The position numbers and the translations under genes were made by a program. From the NCBI GenBank assembly GCA_964532005.1, contig CAZHER010000001.1, forward strand, positions 62,001 to 126,000: DNA of 64,000 nt, given 5' to 3'. Every line of letters starts with the position of its first letter. Position 1 is the stretch's first letter. The notes beneath the pieces were generated by a model. The model was not told where the DNA came from, searched no databases, and saw only the letters and a list, made by a program, of their open reading frames with translations. This DNA is from CAYQEU01 sp964532005. GTDB taxonomy: Bacteria > Patescibacteriota > Doudnabacteria > UBA920. This document shows, in pieces, positions 51,650 through 58,268 of this stretch.

Positions 51650-52573
51650 ATGAATAAAATTTCCGAAACAGGAGACAATTCTGTAATTTTGGGAGCTCAT
51701 GGGACTTTGGGGCAGCAGCTGGCCAAAGTTTTTCCCAAAGCCTTGACTTTTGATCGGGCCGAGCTTGATGTAACCGATTTTTCAGCAGTGCGCGAAAAAC
51801 TTTCCACAATCCCAAACTTGGCAACTGTTTTTAACTGTGTTGCATGGAATGATGTAGATGGTGCAGAAACCAATCGCGACGGAGCTTTTTTGTTAAATGA
51901 AACTGTGCCTCGGTATTTAGCTGAAATATGTAAAGATTTAGGCGCCACACTTGTACATTACAGTACCGGCTTTGTTTTCGATGGCACAGAAGAAAGTTAT
52001 AAAGAAGATGCACAGCCGAAGCCCCTTTCTGTCTACGCGGAGTCTAAATATAAAGGGGAACAGGCAGTAATAAATTCCGGAGCTGATTACTACTTAATTC
52101 GGACCAATGTTTTGTTTGGACCGAAGGGGAAAAGTGACGCCAGCAAACCGGCTTTTGTAGATATTATGATCGGCCTCAGCAAAAAAACCAACTTAATTAA
52201 AGTTGTGGAGGACGAAGTATATAGTATAACCTATGCTCCCGATCTGGCTTCAACAACTAAAAATTTGTTGCTCGAACAAAAGCCAGTAGGTGTTTATCAT
52301 ATTGTAAACTCGGGTTATGCCAGTTGGTACGGCTTGGCCACGGAAATTTTTACAAAGCTCGGCTTTACCATTAGCACCACAGCTCCTGCCGAAGGCACGG
52401 ACACAACCCCCGATGGAAAGCATATTGCTTTATTGCCCGTTGCAGGAAAAGAATTTCCCCGACCGGCCAAGCGTCCTGCCAAAGTGGTTTTAGAAAACAC
52501 CAAACTGCCCAGTTTGCGCATGTGGCAGGAAGCTTTGGCAGAATATTTATCAACTAACAATAGCAATTCTTAA
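51650..52573 (+). CDS. rmlD: dTDP-4-dehydrorhamnose reductase
   Basis: 307 residues from ATG 51650; a longer frame from 51539 overlaps rmlC and is rejected. NAD(P) loop LGAHGTLGQQLAKVF, the family hallmark FNCVAWNDVDGAE, STGFVFDG, and the YAESKYKGEQ catalytic motif. Makes dTDP-L-rhamnose. ATG lies 4 bases after the rmlC stop. Confidence 0.95.
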   Translation: MNKISETGDNSVILGAHGTLGQQLAKVFPKALTFDRAELDVTDFSAVREKLSTIPNLATVFNCVAWNDVDGAETNRDGAFLLNETVPRYLAEICKDLGATLVHYSTGFVFDGTEESYKEDAQPKPLSVYAESKYKGEQAVINSGADYYLIRTNVLFGPKGKSDASKPAFVDIMIGLSKKTNLIKVVEDEVYSITYAPDLASTTKNLLLEQKPVGVYHIVNSGYASWYGLATEIFTKLGFTISTTAPAEGTDTTPDGKHIALLPVAGKEFPRPAKRPAKVVLENTKLPSLRMWQEALAEYLSTNNSNS

Positions 52574-52578
52574 TTTTT

Positions 52579-53331
52579 ATGAAAGGCATCATTCTCTCTG
52601 GCGGTGCAGGCACCAGGTTATTCCCGCTCACCAAGGTAACTTCAAAACAACTTTTGCCGATTTATGACAAACCGATGATTTATTATCCATTGGAAAAGTT
52701 GATAAACGCAGGGATAAAAGAAATTTTGATCATAGTTGCACCAGACCATTGCGGCGATTATATGCGCGTTTTAGGCAGTGGCAAAGATTTTGGTCCGGGC
52801 GTTCGTTTTACTTACGAAATTCAAGACAAGCCCGAAGGCCTAGCCCAGGCTTTTATAATTGCAGAAAACTTTTTGGATGATGGCGACAGCTCAACTTTAA
52901 TTTTAGGGGACAATATTTTTGATGATGAAATTGTTGATGCTGTAAAAAACTTTGAGTCTGGGGCAACAATCTTTGTCACTAAAGTCCCCAAGGAAGATTT
53001 AACCAGATTAGGCAATGTTGTTTTAGACAAAGATTGGAATGTGTTGGACATAGAAGAGAAACCCAAAAACCCGCGGTCGCCTTATGCCCAGCCGGGGATT
53101 TATATCTATGATAATCAGGTAGTGGAAGCGGCCAAAAGTTTGAAGCCATCGGCAAGGGGAGAACTGGAAATAACCGACTTAAATAATTGGTATCGAACCA
53201 ATAGCAAGTTGAAAGCAGTTGAACTAAAAGGAACTTGGATAGATGCCGGTACTATAGATGCATATTTTGAAGCCAATTCCTGGGCTTACAAAAAATCCAA
53301 ATCAGATTTGGCCGCTAAAGGCTTAAGCTAG
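52579..53331 (+). CDS. rmlA: Glucose-1-phosphate thymidylyltransferase (short form)
   Basis: 250 residues. GIILSGGAGTRLFPLTKVTSKQLLPIYDKPMIYYPLE is diagnostic, followed by LGDNIFDDEIVDAV, IEEKPKNPRSPYAQPGIYIYD and GTWIDAGTIDAYFEA. Shorter than the usual 290 residues; the C-terminal allosteric-site helices are missing, so feedback by dTDP-rhamnose may be absent (inference). First pathway step but last gene of the operon. Confidence 0.95.
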   Translation: MKGIILSGGAGTRLFPLTKVTSKQLLPIYDKPMIYYPLEKLINAGIKEILIIVAPDHCGDYMRVLGSGKDFGPGVRFTYEIQDKPEGLAQAFIIAENFLDDGDSSTLILGDNIFDDEIVDAVKNFESGATIFVTKVPKEDLTRLGNVVLDKDWNVLDIEEKPKNPRSPYAQPGIYIYDNQVVEAAKSLKPSARGELEITDLNNWYRTNSKLKAVELKGTWIDAGTIDAYFEANSWAYKKSKSDLAAKGLS

Positions 53332-53366
53332 AAAAAACCCCCAAAAATAGGGTATTAACCAAGGAC

Positions 53367-53416
53367 TTGACAAAAAGTCATTTTTGTGTTAATATATAAA
53401 GTCATATAAAAATGAC
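53367..53416 (+). promoter_or_regulatory. Sortase-gene promoter with inverted GTCAT repeats
   Basis: TTGACA (53367-53372), 17-base spacer, TAATAT (53390-53395). GTCATTTTT in the spacer (53377-53385) is exactly inverted as AAAAATGAC at 53408-53416, and another GTCAT lies at 53401-53405. Sites flank the -10 and the start site, as expected for repressor binding with looping or a cooperative dimer. Confidence 0.6.
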
Positions 53417-53446
53417 ACTTATAAATTACCCATTATATTAAATTTT

Positions 53447-54877
53447 ATGACCAATAACGTATCAAACAAGCAGAAAATAGAGTTCACTCCGGAAACGGCA
53501 GCTATGTTTGGCGTATCTGAGCACAAAGAAGCTACCCCAATAGATACAGAAACCATGGTTCCTGCTAATCTGCCAATCATCGATGCTGTGGGCACTACCG
53601 AAAAAAGCGAAGTTGCCGAACTGGCTGAATTGCCACATGAAAACCTTGATATGGAAGAAATCCAGCCAATTCCAGAGACTCCAGCTAATTCAAATTCAAA
53701 AGCTCGCGCAATATATATTGCCAAGTCCGTGGCGCCATATTTGGGAATTTTTCTTGTTGGTATTTTCTTGTATCAATACTTTTTTTCCGATTTTTCAGTA
53801 GGTAGTTTTATCAAAACCAACGACACTGCTACTGTTACCCAAACACAAGCCGAAGTCAACGAACGTTTGGTTGCGCTGAAGCAGGAAAAAGCTGGTGAAT
53901 ACGCTAAGTGGATCAAGCAATTCTTTTATGAAGTTACAGATCCCGCAGTGATAGAAATGGACAATGATATTTCCGGCAACGGCTTGACTAATTTTGAAAA
54001 GTTCATGCTGAACTTAAACCCAAAGGCATATGACACTTTGGGGCTGGGTCAACCAGATGGACAAACAGTAATGGATGGAACTAACCCTTGGACCGGTAAA
54101 CCGATGACGGACAATCAGAAAAAAATTGTTGAACTATATTTTGACAGACAACTGATTTCTAACCGTCTTGCTGCAGGTAGTTTAAAGCTTGCTCAAAATA
54201 GTATTGCCAACGCCAGCGGTTCTCCAAACAACAACGGCTATGAAAATCCAAGTAACTATTCTTTTGTCGATGGCACGGGTACGGTGGGTGCAACTAATTC
54301 AGCTTCTAGTTCAGGCGGTGGTCAAGTTGCCGGAACTTACACCAACCAACCCCAGCAGATCTTGGGAACTTCTTCAACAGGATCTACGAGTACCGGTCAG
54401 GGAAGCGCTTTGCAGGGGCTGGATATTAACGCAGACATAGCCGGAGAGCTAAGCATTCCAGCAAATGGGATTAAAGCCCCTTTGGTTTTCACTAAGGACA
54501 CGAAGAATTTTGAATCTGATCTGACCAAAGGTGTGGTTCATTACCCTGGAACTGCAATGCCCGGTTCGGTAGGAACAGCATATATATCCGGCCACTCAAG
54601 TGGATATTCTTGGCAACGTAATGCATACAAAAATATTTTCCGCGGTTTGAACAATGTTAAAGATGGAACTTCATTTACCATTACAGTTACTTTAAAAGAT
54701 AATCGCAAAGCGACTATTCATTACGTGGTCCAGACCAGAAAAGAGTTTGCTCCAAATGACCAAGCTCAGTTTGTGCAAACTGCCGAGGCCAGAGTAGCTT
54801 TATCTACTTGTTGGCCACTGGATACAACTTCTCGTCGTTTGGTTCTGTTTGCAAAACAGACCCAGGTAAGCTTCTAA
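53447..54877 (+). CDS. Sortase-family transpeptidase with long N-terminal region
   Basis: 476 residues. A cytoplasmic N-terminus of about 85 residues, one membrane helix (about 92-112), a region of about 120 residues with a calcium-loop-like DNDISGNGLTNFEKFM, a low-complexity Gly/Ser/Thr linker, then the sortase domain (about 340-476): catalytic His in ISGHSSGYSW, Cys in LSTCWPLD, Arg in SRRLVLF. Such enzymes attach surface proteins to wall or pili. The extra middle domain is unusual. No clear LPxTG-type substrate is visible in this window. Confidence 0.88.
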   Translation: MTNNVSNKQKIEFTPETAAMFGVSEHKEATPIDTETMVPANLPIIDAVGTTEKSEVAELAELPHENLDMEEIQPIPETPANSNSKARAIYIAKSVAPYLGIFLVGIFLYQYFFSDFSVGSFIKTNDTATVTQTQAEVNERLVALKQEKAGEYAKWIKQFFYEVTDPAVIEMDNDISGNGLTNFEKFMLNLNPKAYDTLGLGQPDGQTVMDGTNPWTGKPMTDNQKKIVELYFDRQLISNRLAAGSLKLAQNSIANASGSPNNNGYENPSNYSFVDGTGTVGATNSASSSGGGQVAGTYTNQPQQILGTSSTGSTSTGQGSALQGLDINADIAGELSIPANGIKAPLVFTKDTKNFESDLTKGVVHYPGTAMPGSVGTAYISGHSSGYSWQRNAYKNIFRGLNNVKDGTSFTITVTLKDNRKATIHYVVQTRKEFAPNDQAQFVQTAEARVALSTCWPLDTTSRRLVLFAKQTQVSF

Positions 54878-54903
54878 CACATAGATAAATGGGCTATAAT
54901 ATT

Positions 54904-54935
54904 GGGATTCCGCTAATCTGGAATCCCTTTATTTT
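54904..54935 (+). terminator. Terminator of the sortase gene
   Basis: Eight-bp perfect stem (54904-54911 with 54920-54927) and TTTATTTT tail. The 54878-55268 gap holds this terminator, the cassette D promoter and the cassette D leader RNA. Confidence 0.85.
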
Positions 54936-54996
54936 GGCTTATTTTAAAGAGTTTTTTGTGTGGGGCAGGCAGATTTATGAGGCTTTATTGGGGGTC

Positions 54997-55025
54997 TTGA
55001 CAAAATATAGGAAAAGTGATATAAT
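54997..55025 (+). promoter_or_regulatory. Perfect-consensus promoter of cassette D
   Basis: TTGACA (54997-55002), 17-base spacer, TATAAT (55020-55025). Expected start near 55032. Confidence 0.85.
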
Positions 55026-55033
55026 ATTAAGTC

Positions 55034-55180
55034 ATGGTTGAAAAGGGCAGAATTCAGGTTTTACAAGGGTTTCGGGTAGATTTTTGGCCAACTTCCTTAA
55101 GGAAATGGACAGAAATGTGCCCGGCATTCGCGCCGCGGCCTATACGTGTAGGCCGTGAGCGCAAGCTCAACGGCACGTAA
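55034..55180 (+). CDS. Possible leaderless 48-residue mini-ORF in the cassette D leader
   Basis: ATG lies 8 bases past the -10 and the frame stays open to TAA 55178-55180, right where the junction ends and 5 bases before the terminator stem. The product starts MVEKGRIQVLQGFRV and is rich in Arg/Lys. Same arrangement as the cassette A mini-ORF. Translation would disrupt the junction, so either the peptide or the RNA fold is the functional state, or they are exclusive alternatives. Confidence 0.3.
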   Translation: MVEKGRIQVLQGFRVDFWPTSLRKWTEMCPAFAPRPIRVGRERKLNGT

Positions 55181-55185
55181 GATAT

Positions 55186-55217
55186 AAACGTTAACAGCAA
55201 AACGTTTCTGGTTTTTT
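55186..55217 (+). terminator. Terminator or attenuator in the cassette D leader
   Basis: Seven-bp stem (55186-55192 with 55201-55207), 8-base loop, then CTGG and T6. The 4-base gap before the Ts makes it moderate, which would suit partial readthrough into the downstream genes. Confidence 0.55.
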
Positions 55218-55268
55218 GACAAAGATGACCAATGCTGAGGTCGTCAGATGGATTGGAGGATCCAAAAA

Positions 55269-56066
55269 ATGAAAAAATTTTTCGCAACAATCGTAACATT
55301 GGCAATCGTTCTGTCTTTATTCGTTCCAGCCGTCGCACAGCGCGGTGGCACAGCTTCCGCGAAGACCTTTTTGGGTCAGGAAAAAAACGTTTCGATTCGG
55401 GTTGCCGGAGGCTTTGCCGATGGTAATTTGACCCGCCGTTTAGCGGCACAGGAATATCGAATGAAGTCAGGTAGCAAATGGGCGTTTACTGCTGAGGGTG
55501 ACGGCGAGGACTTTGTCATCGTCATTACCTGCAAGATTGTGAAGAATGGGTCGAGAACCCAGACGGACAATTTGCAGAAGGCAGTGAATAAGAACGCACG
55601 GGAGGAGATCAATCAGACGCGCCGGGCGACAGGCGAAGCAAAAGAAAACCTTCGCCGAAACATACCCCGTGGTCCTAACGGAATTCTCCGCGACCTCGGT
55701 GGCGAGCTAGGCGGTATCTGGATTGAACGGCAAGGCAACAAAAGAATTCAGCAACAGGAAGACAGGATGCAGTCGGATCGCTTTTCACAAGAACGCAATG
55801 ACGTAATTGTCACCGTTCAGTGGATCGTTCCGGGAACAACAAAGCCGACTCATGAATGGGTTGGTAGCGGTGTTTTACATCGTGGTACCCGTGACGAATT
55901 CGGGATTATTAAGACCAAAATCGCCGACAACACGTTGGCTGAAGATGGTCTGCCAGAAGGAACGGTCATAACTGACCGGTCCTATCAGGGCATTGCCGAG
56001 ATCGCTTTCAAAAGAGCAATCAAAGAAGAAGGCGGATCTTTCCCAAATCAAACAATCGGACGGTGA
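55269..56066 (+). CDS. Orphan secreted protein, cassette D first gene
   Basis: 265 residues from ATG 55269, chosen because GGAGG (55255-55259) lies 9 bases upstream; an ATG at 55248 lacks one. A clear signal peptide (MKKFFATIVTLAIVLSLFVP, cleavage after AVAQ or near). The mature part is hydrophilic and positively charged, with beta-like VSIRVAGGFADGNLTRRLAAQEYRM, a helical middle (NARGEEI-type, rich in Arg/Gln/Asn), and a conserved-looking VTVQWIVPGTTKPTHEWVGSG. One region (55321-55380) is 38 of 60 GC. No family recognised. Upstream of a second secreted gene by 32 bases; both end at one terminator. Confidence 0.7.
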   Translation: MKKFFATIVTLAIVLSLFVPAVAQRGGTASAKTFLGQEKNVSIRVAGGFADGNLTRRLAAQEYRMKSGSKWAFTAEGDGEDFVIVITCKIVKNGSRTQTDNLQKAVNKNAREEINQTRRATGEAKENLRRNIPRGPNGILRDLGGELGGIWIERQGNKRIQQQEDRMQSDRFSQERNDVIVTVQWIVPGTTKPTHEWVGSGVLHRGTRDEFGIIKTKIADNTLAEDGLPEGTVITDRSYQGIAEIAFKRAIKEEGGSFPNQTIGR

Positions 56067-56098
56067 CCGCCGTCCCAAACCACAGACTAGGAGATTAT

Positions 56099-57277
56099 AT
56101 GAAACAGATGAAACTAAGGGCGGTCATCACGATGTTGACTGCTTGGGCAATCGTTATGTCGTCGCTTTCGCCACTTATGGTGCGCGAGGTGTCGGCTCAG
56201 ACCAAGACTGCCGTCGTTGAAGGCGAGTTAGATCTAAATAAACTCAGAAAACTCAGCCCAGATGACCCGGCATACTACCGTTCGCCGAACGTGCGTTTTC
56301 TCTCAATGAATTTTAACAAGGCACAACGCGCGGATTTCACTTACCTTGTCGGTTCTTCGCCGCAGATTCGGGGTGGTGCAAAAACACAACCTCAAGCTGA
56401 CGAAGAGGATGTTCCGAACGACCGCGTTCGGGATATTGAGACAATGTCTAAGGGCATGACACTTTCCATTGTGAAATTGCCGACAGAAATGCCGGTTCGC
56501 GATGCGGAAGGAAAGATTGTCCGTGCAAACGGCAAGGTTGTCATGGAACCAGTTATGGTTCGCCAAAAGAAAGGTTCGGGACAGTTACTCATGGTTTTGA
56601 AGTGTGCCAATTGGTCACGAGAGGTCGGATATGATCCGATCCCACCTCAACCAATTGACAACACCTGTAGAGACTTTAACCCAAACCCCACCCCGACGGC
56701 GAATCGAAACGATAAAGGTGAGATCATTTCCTATTCTTACGACTTCGGCTGTGGCAATAAAGCTACAGTCGCCGTTGAAGTGAGAAAAGAGAAAGAGGTT
56801 TGCAATTGCACTCCTGGGTCTTACACACCCACTCTTTTCAATCGCGGGAAGGGGGATGAAACCGCTAACGTGTCAAACATTGCCTCAATGAAGGAGTTGA
56901 AGAGCAGCCCTGCCTTTACGGTTAAGGAAGCTCTGATAGCTCGTTTCGGCGAAGCGACCATGACGAACGGCAAAGACAAGGATTGGGAGTTAATTCTCCG
57001 AGAAATGGATAAGTTCAAGCAAGGCATCGCAGATGTCCGGCTGAAATATTTATATCTTGAAGTTGACCTTTGTCCGACCGCGGCGGGAACGAACAATGTT
57101 CTCTTTCACGCCATTGCCGATGACGATCAGCCGCCGATCGTTAAAAAGCGGAATTGGGGAAAGATCCTTAAATGGGTCATTCCGATTATCGTCACGGTGG
57201 CGATAATTCTCATTGTGCGGGGTGGTGGAGGTTTGAAAAAGCCGATACCTATTCCACCGAGAATCACACCTCCGTGA
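56099..57277 (+). CDS. Orphan secreted, C-terminally anchored protein, cassette D second gene
   Basis: 392 residues from ATG 56099 with AGGAG 5 bases upstream; a GTG at 56063 overlaps the first gene. Signal peptide to about residue 35 (ending VSAQ), then a long polar region with several cysteines (LKCANWS, NTCRDFNPNP, DFGCGNK, EVCNCTPGS, EVDLCPT), possibly disulfide-bonded. A C-terminal membrane helix (about 358-378; WVIPIIVTVAIILIV) precedes a Gly stretch and a Pro-rich tail. Type I-like surface topology. No family recognised. Codon use matches its partner and differs from neighbours. Confidence 0.7.
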   Translation: MKQMKLRAVITMLTAWAIVMSSLSPLMVREVSAQTKTAVVEGELDLNKLRKLSPDDPAYYRSPNVRFLSMNFNKAQRADFTYLVGSSPQIRGGAKTQPQADEEDVPNDRVRDIETMSKGMTLSIVKLPTEMPVRDAEGKIVRANGKVVMEPVMVRQKKGSGQLLMVLKCANWSREVGYDPIPPQPIDNTCRDFNPNPTPTANRNDKGEIISYSYDFGCGNKATVAVEVRKEKEVCNCTPGSYTPTLFNRGKGDETANVSNIASMKELKSSPAFTVKEALIARFGEATMTNGKDKDWELILREMDKFKQGIADVRLKYLYLEVDLCPTAAGTNNVLFHAIADDDQPPIVKKRNWGKILKWVIPIIVTVAIILIVRGGGGLKKPIPIPPRITPP

Positions 57278-57307
57278 TGGTTGATTTTCATTTTTTTGAT
57301 ATAAAGT

Positions 57308-57356
57308 TCGCTCCTTGTTGTATGACCAGCAACAAAGGGTTACCCTCAGGGAGCGA
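57308..57356 (+). ncRNA. Three-way-junction RNA element in the cassette D 3' UTR
   Basis: Between the last stop and the terminator: stem TCGCTCC (57308-57314)/GGAGCGA (57350-57356) encloses TTGTTG (57315-57320)/CAACAA (57330-57335) and a small GGG-TTA-CCC (57337-57345). All pairs are perfect. It could protect the mRNA 3' end, bind a protein, or be processed as a small RNA. The rest of 57278-57548 holds the terminator and an AT-rich promoter region with TATAAT at 57493-57498. Confidence 0.55.
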
Positions 57357-57361
57357 CTCTA

Positions 57362-57402
57362 GAACGCGTATGATCTTTCGAGGTTGTACGCGTTCTTTTT
57401 TT
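57362..57402 (+). terminator. Terminator of cassette D
   Basis: Perfect 9-bp stem (57362-57370 with 57387-57395) and T7. Confidence 0.9.
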
Positions 57403-57548
57403 GATTTTGCTAGGTTTTGTAACAAAACTTGGGTTTAGGTCGTTCTATAATTATAGAGGGCAAGAGAAATCGCTTGCTTTAGGAATATTTGGTATAATAT
57501 GTGGAGCAATGCCAGTTGTATTGGCTGGTATATATTAAGCTTATATCA

Positions 57549-58268
57549 ATGAAATTATCTGTTGTTATACCGGCGTATAACGAAGAACAGCGTATAGCTA
57601 AAACCCTCAAGAACATAGACAGTTTTTTGGAACAACAGTCTTATGACTATGAAATAGTAGTGGTGGTAAATGGCACTACCGACCATACCTACGACGTAGT
57701 CAAAGAGCTGGAATCCACCACTGTCCAAAAAGCAGTGGCTGTAAATTTGAAAGAAGGGGGCAAAGGGAATGCTGTAAAACGGGGAATTTTAGAGCATGCT
57801 TCAGGCGATATCATTATGTTTATGGATGCTGACAACGCCACCCCAGTATCGGAGATTAAAAAGTTTTTACCCTTTTTTGACCAAGGTTATGATGTAGTAA
57901 TTGGTTCTCGCGAAGTAGAGCCCGATCTTACTAAAGTAAAGCAAAGCTTGAAGCGTCAAATTTTGGGAAAAATGAGCCACCTGCTTATTCGCATAGTTCT
58001 GCTACCGGGAATTTACGATACACAACTTGGATTCAAAGCTTTTAGTAGAAAAGCGGCTAAAGAAATTTTCAGTCATGTTGGAATTTTAGGTTGGGCGTTT
58101 GATATGGAAGTTTTAGCGGTAGCGCGAAGGCATGGTTTTAAAATTAAAGAAGTTGGAGTTGAGTGGACCGAATTTGGCGGAAGCCACGTACCGGCATCCG
58201 CTTTTGTAGAGTCATTAATTGATTTGTTCCGCATCAGGCTCAGAGTCTGGCTGGGAAAGTATGATTAG
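57549..58268 (+). CDS. GT2 glycosyltransferase, dolichyl-phosphate-glucose-synthase-like
   Basis: 239 residues from ATG 57549; the longer frame from 57501 runs through the leader. GT-A core: VVIPAYNEEQRIAKTLKNID, EGGKGNAVKRGIL, FMDADNATPVSEI (D-x-D), DTQLGFKAFSRKAA and GWAFDMEVLAVARRHGFKI. Family members load sugars on polyprenyl phosphate, which would supply the GT39 enzymes of this window (inference). The next gene overlaps its stop. Confidence 0.88.
   Translation: MKLSVVIPAYNEEQRIAKTLKNIDSFLEQQSYDYEIVVVVNGTTDHTYDVVKELESTTVQKAVAVNLKEGGKGNAVKRGILEHASGDIIMFMDADNATPVSEIKKFLPFFDQGYDVVIGSREVEPDLTKVKQSLKRQILGKMSHLLIRIVLLPGIYDTQLGFKAFSRKAAKEIFSHVGILGWAFDMEVLAVARRHGFKIKEVGVEWTEFGGSHVPASAFVESLIDLFRIRLRVWLGKYD

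Larger units (their letters stand above)
55032..55217 (+). ncRNA. Candidate multi-branched leader RNA of cassette D
   Basis: Between promoter and first gene the RNA can fold a compact junction. A closing stem 55117-55121 with 55172-55176 encloses three hairpins: 55122-55125/55132-55135, 55137-55142/55149-55154 (6 bp) and 55157-55160/55165-55168 capped by a GCAA tetraloop (GNRA). An AAACGTT/AACGTTT terminator follows. A four-way junction plus terminator before a gene is the usual layout of a riboswitch or attenuator. I do not recognise it as a known class. A stand-alone small RNA is the alternative. Confidence 0.6.

Noticed and set aside
57509..57538. Short ATG-led frame between TATAAT 57493-57498 and the GT2 gene
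   Set aside because: Only nine codons, with a weak hairpin and no terminator; too little to support a leader peptide.
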